64,000 nucleotides of DNA, from positions 1 to 64,000 of IMG/VR virus record IMGVR_UViG_3300038427_000656. One strand, 5' to 3'. The notes beneath the pieces were generated by a model. The model was not told the DNA's origin and made no database searches. It saw only the letters and a list, made by a program, of their open reading frames with translations. Both the position numbers and the translations under genes were made by a program. The DNA comes from a virus. Shown one piece after another: positions 53,651 through 62,051 of this stretch (position 1 is the stretch's first letter; each line of letters starts with the position of its first letter).

Positions 53651-54028
53651 TTATTCCTTTTGAGAAATAGTTTTAACAATAACCGAATCTGATTTCTTAA
53701 TCTCATCAATAGTAGTCATCAATTCTTTTTTTTCTTCTTCACTAAGACCAAAAGAACCACCACCGGCTTCAACATTAGCTTGAATAGCCATAATTCTTTG
53801 GCAAATTTGAGCCAATTTTACAAGATGTTCGTCATTAGAAATGCCTGCATCAATATATTGTTTTATAAGAGGAACAACTTGCATAGCATCGTTAACCGTT
53901 TTAATCATTGGACGCAAATCTCCAATAAAAATTTCGATTTGTTCTTTGCGATGAGTTTGATTAGTAACAATATCTCTACATAAATCCCTGAAGGATTTTC
54001 CTTCAAATAATTCAAAATCAGTTTCCAT
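53651..54028 (-). CDS. Conserved small protein between late sigma factor and hub genes
   Basis: 125 aa. Starts METDFELFEGKSFRDLCRDI, then RKEQIEIFIGDLRPMIKTVN and QVVPLIKQYIDAGISNDEHL; helical, acidic. I recall similar proteins in other environmental T4-like phages near the hub genes, function unknown. Preceded by the CTATTTATAG element and the sequence TAGGG close to the ATG. Confidence 0.75.
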   Translation of the reverse strand: METDFELFEGKSFRDLCRDIVTNQTHRKEQIEIFIGDLRPMIKTVNDAMQVVPLIKQYIDAGISNDEHLVKLAQICQRIMAIQANVEAGGGSFGLSEEEKKELMTTIDEIKKSDSVIVKTISQKE

Positions 54029-54032
54029 ACCC

Positions 54033-54040
54033 TATAAATA
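54033..54040 (-). promoter_or_regulatory. CTATTTATAG element after the late sigma gene
   Basis: Coding-strand TATTTATA 4-12 bases before the ATG at 54028, followed by GGG. Same near-palindrome as at 27791 and 60584. Could drive the baseplate operon. Confidence 0.42.
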
Positions 54041-54058
54041 GAGGCGTATGGTATTTTA

Positions 54059-54988
54059 TTAAACCTTTATGTAATTTTCGGTATTTATAGAACCTTGGTT
54101 AAGATAAGAACGGGATATGTTATTTTGATATTGTTTCATCTTGTTGATTACTTTAGTAATTTGCTGGGTTTTACAAGACGAAATTTCTCGGATATAGAGA
54201 TATAAAGCTTTTTTATTGAATGCATCTATTCGGTCAGAACTTCTAAACAATTCAATAACCGCATTAGCTATATCTAAATCCCTTTGTTTGGTAAAAATTT
54301 TTCCTACATTATTTTCCCAAAATTTTATCATCAACTCCATGAATTCATGCATTTCTGCATCTTTATAATGTTTATCTTCGGTTTGAAGCTGAACTGTATT
54401 TTCATCATGCTCTTCACTTATTTCGACATGTTGGTTACGTCTTTTATAAGTTGAGTTATTTAACGCAATTAAATAATGTTTTGCTATAATTGAAAAATAA
54501 GAAAAAGCTTTACCCTTTCCAGCTTCAAATTTATGTATGTTTGATACTAAATGAGCGACAGTTTCTTTTTGAACATCCAAAGGACCAATTTCAAAATAAC
54601 TAAATTTAAATGTATTAAAAATATTCTCAACTAATTTTTCAAACGGATGTTTAATTTTAGTATTGTAAATATCTTCTCTAATTTGAGAATCAGTTGTGTT
54701 ATTATATTTAATAATAGAATCCTCAGTATCTTTAGTAAAATACATCTTACTAATGGAGGTGTTACTACTTCTTTTACCTCGTTTTGGTGGTGTAATTACT
54801 ACAATGGGAGATACAGATGATATTATAGGATTTTTTATAACTCTTTTCTTATGATATCGGCGCATCACCTTTCTTCTATAATGACGAACAACTCTTTTTT
54901 TTCGATGAATAGTTTTTTTTCTTAGTTTTCTATTCTTCTTATTGAATTTATGGACATGACTATGCTTCAGGGTTTTTTTCTTCTTCAT
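54059..54988 (-). CDS. 55: Late-transcription sigma factor, gp55 type, with basic N-terminal tail
   Basis: 309 aa; T4 gp55 is 185. Residues ~80-309 resemble gp55: HPFEKLVENIFNTFKFSYFE, EAGKGKAFSYFSIIAKHYLI matches the sigma region-2-like core (GKGKAFSYFS). Residues 1-~70 are an unusual Lys/Arg/His-rich extension (HRKKRVVRHYRRKVMRRYHK) which may bind DNA or RNA polymerase. gp55 directs host polymerase to late promoters with sliding-clamp help. Encoded just before the baseplate genes. Confidence 0.88.
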   Translation of the reverse strand: MKKKKTLKHSHVHKFNKKNRKLRKKTIHRKKRVVRHYRRKVMRRYHKKRVIKNPIISSVSPIVVITPPKRGKRSSNTSISKMYFTKDTEDSIIKYNNTTDSQIREDIYNTKIKHPFEKLVENIFNTFKFSYFEIGPLDVQKETVAHLVSNIHKFEAGKGKAFSYFSIIAKHYLIALNNSTYKRRNQHVEISEEHDENTVQLQTEDKHYKDAEMHEFMELMIKFWENNVGKIFTKQRDLDIANAVIELFRSSDRIDAFNKKALYLYIREISSCKTQQITKVINKMKQYQNNISRSYLNQGSINTENYIKV

Positions 54989-54996
54989 AGAAAATT

Positions 54997-55290
54997 TTAT
55001 TCTCCTTCTTCTTCTATGGTTTCTTCAGTTCTATTATTAAGATTCTGTATAAGGTCTTTCATATCTTGAAATACAATGCCAACTTCATCGTCTTTTTCAA
55101 ACATTTGCTTATCATCAAGCATTTTCATATGTGCCCAAGTCTTTAGAACTTGTATTCTCCATTCAGATATCCAGCTTATATACAATTCATTTATTACAAG
55201 TTGTCGTTCACCTGCTTTTAAAAGGAGAAAGTTGAAAACAACAGATACTATTAATAATATTAACAACAATATAACTAAAGAAATTAACAT
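54997..55290 (-). CDS. Small membrane protein
   Basis: 97 aa with one strong N-terminal membrane helix (MLISLVILLLILLIVSVVFN) and an acidic, helical C-terminal part of ~70 residues (EKDDEVGIVFQDMKDLIQNL). Probably membrane-anchored with a cytoplasmic or periplasmic tail. Adjacent to another membrane protein gene; function unknown. Confidence 0.75.
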   Translation of the reverse strand: MLISLVILLLILLIVSVVFNFLLLKAGERQLVINELYISWISEWRIQVLKTWAHMKMLDDKQMFEKDDEVGIVFQDMKDLIQNLNNRTEETIEEEGE

Positions 55291-55293
55291 ATG

Positions 55294-55431
55294 TTATTCT
55301 TCTTCATATTGGGGGTCATCTTGAAATTCTTGAATATATTCAAGAGCTTCTGCCACGGCATCCCAATCATTTTGTTTTATGGCTTTACTTAATAGTTCTA
55401 CTATACAATTTATATCAGATTGATTCATCAT
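55294..55431 (-). CDS. 45-aa acidic protein
   Basis: Reads MMNQSDINCIVELLSKAIKQ, then NDWDAVAEALEYIQEF and ends in Asp/Glu. The stop lies 3 bases before the start of the small membrane protein, so it fits the operon. Helical hairpin pattern like small phage proteins with WDAVEEALE-type sequences. No known function. Confidence 0.72.
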   Translation of the reverse strand: MMNQSDINCIVELLSKAIKQNDWDAVAEALEYIQEFQDDPQYEEE

Positions 55432-55536
55432 TAATTACATAAGGATTATCAGCGTCATATATAGTTGAATAACTAATTAAATATCAAAATTTTTAATATA
55501 ATTGAGTTTAATATATGTTATTCATTTTGGCAAGTA

Positions 55537-56538
55537 TTAAAGTTTAAACATTTGTTTATACCACAATGGCATATTATATTTAGGTTTCTTTTCTTCTATT
55601 TTCTCTACTTTTGGTTCCTCTTTGACAGTAGGCAAAGGTTCTGAATCAATTTTTGGTTGAGATATGGGTGGTGGCAAAGGTTCTGGTTCGCTTTTCAACA
55701 ATACTGGAATATTATTTGTATTTCTATCATATACGGATTCATCTTCTTTTCTATAAACAGCTACATTGTATGCTAAAACTAAAGAAATTGCCAATGGGTC
55801 AAATACAAAAATTAAACATAAAATAAACCATCTAGCTACAGTATCCAATGGTAATTTTAATGCATCGGCAACAAATTTAAAAGTCTGAATATCTTTTCTT
55901 GCTACTATTGTTGATTTTAACTGATTAATTTGATTGTCAATACCACGAATAGTATCAATAGATTCTTGTATTTTTTGATTTTCTTCTTTTATACTCTTAT
56001 CAGTATCAGAGATTAAATCCACCGTTTGTTGTTGTGATGATTGATTCCACTTTGAAGAAAAAAGACCTTTCTTTTCTATCACGTTATTTATTGTAGTTTC
56101 TTGAGAAGCCCGAAGTTTAGTAAGGTCATCAATACGCTTTTTAGCCACATCTATTTTATCTTTGTAATAGGTTTTTTGGTCCTGTACATTTGATATCTTT
56201 TCTTGTGCCACATTAAATTCTGAGGAAGATTTTTGATAAGCAGCCGATAAATAACCAAAAATACCTAATGACGTTATAAGCATTAATACCAAAATAGCAC
56301 TTATTAAATATGCTTTTAAAAATCCCCTACATTTTGTCCAATAACGATATAGAAATGTAACTCCAACCAATTTACCTATTTCAAGAGATGACGCCATAAT
56401 TACAGCGGAAATAAATGCTCCTGCAAAAAGGGTTGAAATACCATAAACACTAAAAAATGCTGCACACAATGCTATAAAAAGTGCTGAACATCCTAATATC
56501 CATGAAAATTTAGACTTTAGTAAGTTTTTGTCTTTCAT
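55537..56538 (-). CDS. Membrane protein with long coiled-coil domain
   Basis: 333 aa. Membrane segments at ~11-33, 35-52, 74-98 and 236-258; coiled coil of ~115 residues between the third and fourth (KTYYKDKIDVAKKRIDDLTK etc.). The second segment contains AVIMASSLEIGKLVGVTFLY, which I recall in membrane proteins of other T4-like environmental phages. Pro/Glu/Lys-rich tail. The coiled coil probably lies in the periplasm or extends from the virion; role unknown (adsorption, exclusion or lysis control all possible). Confidence 0.78.
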   Translation of the reverse strand: MKDKNLLKSKFSWILGCSALFIALCAAFFSVYGISTLFAGAFISAVIMASSLEIGKLVGVTFLYRYWTKCRGFLKAYLISAILVLMLITSLGIFGYLSAAYQKSSSEFNVAQEKISNVQDQKTYYKDKIDVAKKRIDDLTKLRASQETTINNVIEKKGLFSSKWNQSSQQQTVDLISDTDKSIKEENQKIQESIDTIRGIDNQINQLKSTIVARKDIQTFKFVADALKLPLDTVARWFILCLIFVFDPLAISLVLAYNVAVYRKEDESVYDRNTNNIPVLLKSEPEPLPPPISQPKIDSEPLPTVKEEPKVEKIEEKKPKYNMPLWYKQMFKL

Positions 56539-56573
56539 TATGAATTCATCAGTAGTAATATATTATAACTATT

Positions 56574-57521
56574 TTACGGATGTAAAACCATGAAATTAGT
56601 TAAGAATTTTCCTTCAGTACTACTATTATCACCACCAGAAAATGACATAGTATATCCATTAATAGTTTGACCTACTGGACTGATATATGTATTAATACCC
56701 TCATACCCATAAGGTTCGTATCCATTATAGGTATTTACAACCGTATAATATTTTGTTGGCATAGGATTATTAAACGTAATACAAATGGCATTTCCGGGTA
56801 AATGAGTGTGTAATGTATTTACACCTAATGGTGAAGACCAATTATTATCTGGTAGAATATTACTTGCATTATTATTACCTAAATATACAGCAGATTTTAT
56901 GTTATATGAAGCTGATGAAATAAGTATAGTATCATATTTGTTTGCTTGCGCCATTAATATCGTACCAAAAGCACGTATCATATTAGCAGATGGTGGTGTA
57001 TAACTTGCTGTTGCTGAATAACTTGAACTCAATGAGTTAAAAGCATATGAGGCACTAACTGATGGAATAAATGGACTCCACGATGAACTTATTGACTGTG
57101 AAGCCCACGATGATGATAACGACCAAATAGACCGAGAAGCAAACGATGATGATAACGACCAAATAGACCGAGAAGCCCACGAAGAACTAGCAGGCGATGA
57201 TGCCCACGAAGCACTTATTGTATAACTTGAACTTATTGCATAACTTGAACTTATTGCATATGAAGCAGTAGATAAATTAGGATAAATTAAATAACTGGAG
57301 CTAATACTCATAAAAGCCCAACTGCCTGAGTAGGCATATGATGCTGATACAGATGAAAATGAAGAACTAGCATCAACAGACGAAGATATCCAATTCGCTA
57401 ACACTGACAATGGTACTCTAAAAGTTGTTAAAGAAGAACTTTGAACTATTGGTATAAAATCACTTGATACAACTACACTATCCGGATTTAAACCACTGAT
57501 TGGTATGCTTTGTAATGACAT
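56574..57521 (-). CDS. Tail-fibre-like protein with S-S-Y-A repeats
   Basis: 315 aa. N-terminal ~50 residues (IPISGLNPDSVVVSSDFIPI) correspond to the start domain of the two other fibre proteins upstream. Residues 55-180 are repeats such as SASYAYSGSW, SSSYAISSSY and SWASRSIWSLSS. The C-terminal ~130 residues form a tip domain (NAICITFNNPMPTKYYTVVN). Probably one of several fibres or alternative tips. DNA in the repeat part is itself tandemly duplicated. Confidence 0.78.
   Translation of the reverse strand: MSLQSIPISGLNPDSVVVSSDFIPIVQSSSLTTFRVPLSVLANWISSSVDASSSFSSVSASYAYSGSWAFMSISSSYLIYPNLSTASYAISSSYAISSSYTISASWASSPASSSWASRSIWSLSSSFASRSIWSLSSSWASQSISSSWSPFIPSVSASYAFNSLSSSYSATASYTPPSANMIRAFGTILMAQANKYDTILISSASYNIKSAVYLGNNNASNILPDNNWSSPLGVNTLHTHLPGNAICITFNNPMPTKYYTVVNTYNGYEPYGYEGINTYISPVGQTINGYTMSFSGGDNSSTEGKFLTNFMVLHP
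57100..57182 (-). repeat. 36-bp tandem repeat inside the fibre gene
   Basis: Two 36-bp units (57100-57135, 57136-57171) differing at a few bases, plus a partial third, coding for 12-residue units S-W/F-A-S-R-S-I-W-S-L-S-S. A second array of ~18-bp units follows at 57214-57265. Recent slippage or recombination can change fibre length. Confidence 0.8.
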
Positions 57522-57549
57522 ATTTTTATATTCCTTTTAAGTATAAGTA

Positions 57550-59568
57550 TTACATATCGTATAATGCCACCCATCCATTATTTATTAACGTCTGTAAATT
57601 GTTTAATGCTGTACTATCGGGTGCGCCATTTCCTCTTATATCAACTGTTCCGCTAATCATACTAGCAGATAAGCTACTAGATGCTAAATTAGCTGTAATA
57701 TTCTCCAAAACTGTCGAATTAAGACTACAACTTTGTAAAGATAAATATAAAACTCCTGTCGGTATGCTCGGTAAACTACCTATATTTGGACAATTATTGA
57801 AAGAAAGATAACCCAATTGAGCAGGTAAAGGTGTTAGTGAAAAGTTTAATAATGAAGTATTATTATTCATTGACATAGTAACTATGGTATCTGGAAGGGC
57901 AGATGGTAAAACTTGTATCTGATTATTATCAGCCAAAAATGTATATGACCCTGATGGAAGAACACTTGGTAGTGAAGTCAGTTGATTTAAAGAACAATTC
58001 AAATATGATAATGTTAATGGTAAATTTAAAGATGTCAAATTGTTATTTGAGCAATTTATATACGACATGGATGTTGGAAAATTTGGTAATGATGTTAAGA
58101 AATTACCATCACAACTTAGAGTACTTAACGATGAAGATTGGAATGTGTAAAACGATGCCAAAGAGCAATTTGAACATGATAGAGAAGTTAAAGAATTAGG
58201 TACACCACTCAATATTGATAATGGATTATTTGAAAAATTTGATTCTGTGACGCTATTCAATGTCCAATAATAATACATTGATGTCAAACCTTGGTTAATG
58301 GCATCTAATGTAAATATTTGTTTATTAAAAGACATTGTGTAAAATAAACCTGTAATATAATCCGTAAAAGGACCACCATCTGTGGATGTAAATGTGAATA
58401 CAACAGAACTAGATGGAAACACACTTAAACTTAATGGAACATTTACATAAGAATTTACCGTGTCACTTTGACTGGAAATTTTAAATCGAACAGTTCTCGT
58501 TGGTTCAATTTTAATATTATTTGATGAACTCACAAATAACATATAAGAACCATAAAAACTTGATTGCCCCATTAAGGAAAACGGAGTTTCTATAGTTCCA
58601 CTAGCATATTGATTATCCCAAGTATATATAATAGGGACATTCACTGATATTGGAGTTGAATCCAACAAAGTCTGGAATCCTGTATTTCTATCCATTGCGG
58701 AAAGATATACAATTCCATTTGTAGGAACTGATGATGTAAAAGGAACAATTACAGTTCCCATAGCTTCAATGGGTGTTATGGCCTCTGCTGCTGTGGACCA
58801 CAATATATCTACATCATCAAGTTGTGCCATATTAACTGATTGAGTATATGCTAAAAAGATACCATAATTAGCCATTATATTAGCTATGACTTGTGCAGCC
58901 ATAGCATAAGATGATGTTCCATTAGTTGAAGAAAATATCAAATAACTAGACGACCCCGGAGCCGATTGTTGAGCATAAAGAGCATATGAAGCTGTAGCTG
59001 TTGGTCCTCCAGCAACATAAGACGCAGTATCAGATGTAGTCGAATGCTGTACATTTTGAGTGGTTATAGCATACGATGCCGTTCCATTATTACTTCCACT
59101 ATTATAAAGTAAAAAGATAGCATTTTGAGCAGTATTTGATGTGAAAGAAGTTATAGCATATGATGCCGTTCCATTGGGCACACCTGAATAAAGTAAATAC
59201 GAAGCAGTAATGGAAGTTGCTCCTCCTGACCCACTCATAGCAAATGAAGCAGTCAAAGCATATGAAGAACTATTTGCAAGCAGAGCAAAAGAAGCGGTAT
59301 CTGATAATGAAGATTTATTTGAATAACTTGATGAAATTACCGTTCCATGTACTTCACTCCCCAAAATATATGAAGCTGTATCAGCATTTACTGCATAAAT
59401 TGCATAAAGACTTCCACTTGCATTCAACCACAATGCCAAATCATATGCTTGAATTTTTTTTGATTCATTAGCACTTATATCTACAATAAGAAATATATCA
59501 TTTGGTTGAACTTCAGGTGCTGTAAGTTCCACTAACTGTGTTAATAATTGATTTCCTATATTTGGCAT
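57550..59568 (-). CDS. Tail-fibre-like protein with leucine-rich-repeat tip
   Basis: 672 aa. Starts with a fibre-start domain (QLVELTAPEVQPNDIFLIVD) also present in the neighbour at 59582; then TASYA/SSYA repeats to ~residue 235; a beta-rich middle; and at ~440-610 leucine-rich repeats: SLTSLSCSNCSLASF, MSYINCSNNNLTSLNLPLTL, YLNCSLNQLTSLPSVLPSG and more. LRR domains bind proteins or sugars; in a fibre tip they suggest a receptor-binding part. The C-terminus ends ALNNLQTLINNGWVALYDM. Confidence 0.83.
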   Translation of the reverse strand: MPNIGNQLLTQLVELTAPEVQPNDIFLIVDISANESKKIQAYDLALWLNASGSLYAIYAVNADTASYILGSEVHGTVISSSYSNKSSLSDTASFALLANSSSYALTASFAMSGSGGATSITASYLLYSGVPNGTASYAITSFTSNTAQNAIFLLYNSGSNNGTASYAITTQNVQHSTTSDTASYVAGGPTATASYALYAQQSAPGSSSYLIFSSTNGTSSYAMAAQVIANIMANYGIFLAYTQSVNMAQLDDVDILWSTAAEAITPIEAMGTVIVPFTSSVPTNGIVYLSAMDRNTGFQTLLDSTPISVNVPIIYTWDNQYASGTIETPFSLMGQSSFYGSYMLFVSSSNNIKIEPTRTVRFKISSQSDTVNSYVNVPLSLSVFPSSSVVFTFTSTDGGPFTDYITGLFYTMSFNKQIFTLDAINQGLTSMYYYWTLNSVTESNFSNNPLSILSGVPNSLTSLSCSNCSLASFYTFQSSSLSTLSCDGNFLTSLPNFPTSMSYINCSNNNLTSLNLPLTLSYLNCSLNQLTSLPSVLPSGSYTFLADNNQIQVLPSALPDTIVTMSMNNNTSLLNFSLTPLPAQLGYLSFNNCPNIGSLPSIPTGVLYLSLQSCSLNSTVLENITANLASSSLSASMISGTVDIRGNGAPDSTALNNLQTLINNGWVALYDM

Positions 59569-59581
59569 AAAATTGTTATTA

Positions 59582-60574
59582 TTAGTAATATCCTATTAAA
59601 CGAATCGTTGTTCCACCATCTGCTGTTTGTGTCACACTGAATTGAAATGTTAAAGGACTAATTGAAGAAAGAGGAAAACTTCCTTGTGCACCAACTGCTA
59701 CATTATCACCACTGCCTGCTGAACGAAATGCTATCAATACATAATTTGAAGCAGTAAAAAAGGAATCTGGTCTTATATAAACAAATCCGGTAGTATTTGT
59801 ATTACCATTTACAGACCATGCATCTAAAATAACCACGCTGGTTCCAACCGGAATATAAGGACTACAATCAAATGTTGTAAATGCAGATTGTCCTGTACCA
59901 GAAAAAATAGTAACGGGTGCTATAAAAGTAGGAGCAAATCTTGGGCCATTGTAAAAACTTGCTGTCTGTGCGGTATTACATGATATTGCTATACTTGAAG
60001 TATCAGAATATAATGACGTATTGGAATATGATGATGTATTGGAATACGATGCTGAAATAGTAGTGAGCGACGTTACAGAATACGATGATGTTCCATTATT
60101 ACTTCCACTGGAATAAATTAAAAACGCGGCATTTTGAGCAGTATTTGATGTAAGGGAAGTTATAGCATACGAAGCTGTACCATTAGGTGTTCCAGTATAT
60201 GACAAAAATGAAGCAGTATTAGCAATATCTGATGTAATTGAACAAAATGCAGAATATGAAGAAGATGATGCTGTAATAGCATAAGAACTTGTATCAGCAA
60301 GACTCGCCCAACTTGATGATATAGATTGTGACGCATTAGTAGCAAGAGGTATAATACCATCAATACCACTAGCCAAAATATAAGAGGCCGTATCTGCATG
60401 AGCAGAATCATAAGCCAAAAAACTTCCACTACTTTCAATAAATAGTAATAATTGTCCTACTGGAAGTTGTTTAGACTCCCGTTGACTCATATCTGTGACT
60501 AGAAAAACATCATTTGGTTGTATTTCTGGTGCATCTAATTCCAGTAAGGAAGATACTTTTTCATTATCAGACAT
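59582..60574 (-). CDS. Tail-fibre-like protein
   Basis: 330 aa from ATG 60574; the longer frame to 60643 is the shadow of the PhoH end. Start domain (LLELDAPEIQPNDVFLVTDM then RESKQLPVGQLLLFIE) similar to the next fibre. Residues ~60-190 hold ADTASYILAS, TSSYAITASSSSYSAF and similar repeats. C-terminal ~110 residues form a tip (FTTFDCSPYIPVGTSVVILD). First of three related fibre genes. CTATTTATAG element precedes it. Confidence 0.8.
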   Translation of the reverse strand: MSDNEKVSSLLELDAPEIQPNDVFLVTDMSQRESKQLPVGQLLLFIESSGSFLAYDSAHADTASYILASGIDGIIPLATNASQSISSSWASLADTSSYAITASSSSYSAFCSITSDIANTASFLSYTGTPNGTASYAITSLTSNTAQNAAFLIYSSGSNNGTSSYSVTSLTTISASYSNTSSYSNTSLYSDTSSIAISCNTAQTASFYNGPRFAPTFIAPVTIFSGTGQSAFTTFDCSPYIPVGTSVVILDAWSVNGNTNTTGFVYIRPDSFFTASNYVLIAFRSAGSGDNVAVGAQGSFPLSSISPLTFQFSVTQTADGGTTIRLIGYY

Positions 60575-60583
60575 AATATAACC

Positions 60584-60591
60584 TATAAATA
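60584..60591 (-). promoter_or_regulatory. CTATTTATAG element before the fibre cluster
   Basis: Coding-strand TATTTATA 9-17 bases before the ATG at 60574, within CTATTTATAGG. Confidence 0.42.
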
Positions 60592-60596
60592 GACTC

Positions 60597-61328
60597 TCAA
60601 ATCGTTTTTTTAACTTTTTTGACAATGAATTGAACCAATCCACTTCTTACAATATCATTATCGGTAAATCTAAACACTTGAATTCCATTAGCTCTCGATT
60701 CTTCATCATCAAAATAAGATATCATTTTAAGAAATCCGGTTTTACCGTTGAGGTCCGATTGTTCAGGGTCACCCAAAATAAACATTTTACTAAATTCTCC
60801 TACCCTAGTAATCAATGTAAATAATTCTTTAAAAGTCATGTTCTGCGCTTCATCAGAAATTATTACTCTAGCATTCCAATTTAACCCTCTAAGAAATCCA
60901 ACTGGGATAGATGAAATTCTATTTTCTTTTTTTAAAATATCTATATCATTTTTTGGTAATAATTCTACTAATTTATCCGTTAAAGGAGCTAAATATGGTG
61001 CCATTTTTTCGTCAGCTTCTCCGGGTAAGAATCCAAGTTTAGCTTCTGATGATTCTACTGCTGAACGAATGTAGATTAAATCACTTACTTTTCTTTGATT
61101 GACCAGTGTAAGTGCAGCATATATTGCCATATACGTTTTGGACGTGCCAGCAGGCCCATATACGAATACAATTTTTGTATTCTTGTCCATGGCAATTTCC
61201 AAAAAATTTTTTTGCTTTTCATTAAGATTTCTTTGATAAATTGATAGAAGATTTTTAATCTTATTTCGTTGTGGGATAATAGGGCTTATGTCCTTAACTT
61301 CATTAGTGTCGATTCGTTTGGTTTTCAT
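60597..61328 (-). CDS. phoH: PhoH-like ATPase
   Basis: 243 aa. P-loop FVYGPAGTSKTYMAI near residues 55-69, SDLIYIRSAVESSEAKLGFL and LPGEADEKMAPYLAP, then VIISDEAQNMTFKE (Walker B) and FILGDPEQSDLNGK, all PhoH signatures. PhoH proteins are common in marine and environmental phages and are predicted RNA helicase/ATPases; exact phage role unclear. The stop lies 22 bases before the fibre gene start. Confidence 0.93.
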   Translation of the reverse strand: MKTKRIDTNEVKDISPIIPQRNKIKNLLSIYQRNLNEKQKNFLEIAMDKNTKIVFVYGPAGTSKTYMAIYAALTLVNQRKVSDLIYIRSAVESSEAKLGFLPGEADEKMAPYLAPLTDKLVELLPKNDIDILKKENRISSIPVGFLRGLNWNARVIISDEAQNMTFKELFTLITRVGEFSKMFILGDPEQSDLNGKTGFLKMISYFDDEESRANGIQVFRFTDNDIVRSGLVQFIVKKVKKTI

Positions 61329-61656
61329 CAGTATTTATTACGGACTTTTCCTTTAGAATTTTCTGTAACTTGACTACCTTTGGACAATATTCGTAAGCTT
61401 CTTTTTCTACATAGTAAGAATAAATATTGTTAAGGTTAGTCAAATAATCTCTCTCTGATAATGTTATAACAAAGTCAGAATTTTTAAACTGAAATACTTC
61501 AACAAGAGGTAAATTATGTTCAATAGCAAACGCAATCATGTTTATGACTTGCTCCATCATGTCAAACTTAAACTTTTTGGAAAAAAATTGCAATTCCTTA
61601 TTATCAGATGGTATAACATATAGAGTTGGTATATTTTTATTATTTTTTTCTACCAT
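61303..61656 (-). CDS. Unknown protein upstream of PhoH
   Basis: 117 aa from ATG 61656; a longer frame to 61722 would read through the terminator at 61691-61724 and is rejected. LYVIPSDNKELQFFSKKFKF, then FVITLSERDYLTNLNNIYSY and YEYCPKVVKLQKIL form a pattern I recall in proteins near PhoH in other T4-like phages. Overlaps PhoH by 26 bases. Function unknown. Confidence 0.75.
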   Translation of the reverse strand: MVEKNNKNIPTLYVIPSDNKELQFFSKKFKFDMMEQVINMIAFAIEHNLPLVEVFQFKNSDFVITLSERDYLTNLNNIYSYYVEKEAYEYCPKVVKLQKILKEKSVINTDENQTNRH

Positions 61657-61666
61657 ATCTTCATTG

Positions 61667-61674
61667 AATAAATA
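61667..61674 (-). promoter_or_regulatory. TATTTATT variant element
   Basis: Coding-strand TATTTATT, one base off the common element, 10-18 bases before the ATG at 61656 and just after a terminator, a position suited to a new transcript start. Confidence 0.35.
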
Positions 61675-61690
61675 TCGGCAAAGACGTACA

Positions 61691-61724
61691 AAAAGAAAAA
61701 ACGTGGTAGATTTCTCTACCACGT
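61691..61724 (-). terminator. Rho-independent terminator after small accessory genes
   Basis: Perfect 10-bp stem (61701-61710 with 61715-61724), 4-base GAAA loop on the minus strand, then TTTTTCTTTTTG. It ends the unit whose last gene stops at 61758. Confidence 0.9.
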
Positions 61725-61757
61725 TACGTATAAATTTAGATAAATATTTTTATTTTT

Positions 61758-62051
61758 TTACCAAATGCGATGCTTCTTTTTATCATATTGAACGATTTCA
61801 ATTTTCGTTCCATCAGGCCAACGACTGATTACTCTGTTCCAAAAATTCATTTCAGAAATTGCCCTTGGGTCATCCCGTTCTGGATAATCTTTGTCAGATA
61901 CTCTTAATCCACCACGAACAATAACATAACGTGGCGCTGTATCTCCCGGCGACCAAATAATTTCCTCTTGTTTCATTATTTCGGCTATGGGTACTTCTAA
62001 AGTAAGGATTTCATCTGATTGCATTTCCTTTGTTCTTTTTTTGTTTGACAT
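61758..62051 (-). CDS. Unknown small protein
   Basis: 97 aa. Reads MSNKKRTKEMQSDEILTLEV, contains SPGDTAPRYVIVRGGLRVSD and a C-terminal WNRVISRWPDGTKIEIVQYD. Overlaps the upstream gene by 41 bases. No family recognised. Confidence 0.7.
   Translation of the reverse strand: MSNKKRTKEMQSDEILTLEVPIAEIMKQEEIIWSPGDTAPRYVIVRGGLRVSDKDYPERDDPRAISEMNFWNRVISRWPDGTKIEIVQYDKKKHRIW

Noticed and set aside
57100-57265. Repeat array considered as CRISPR
   Set aside because: The repeats are contiguous and in frame inside a fibre gene, with no unique spacers.
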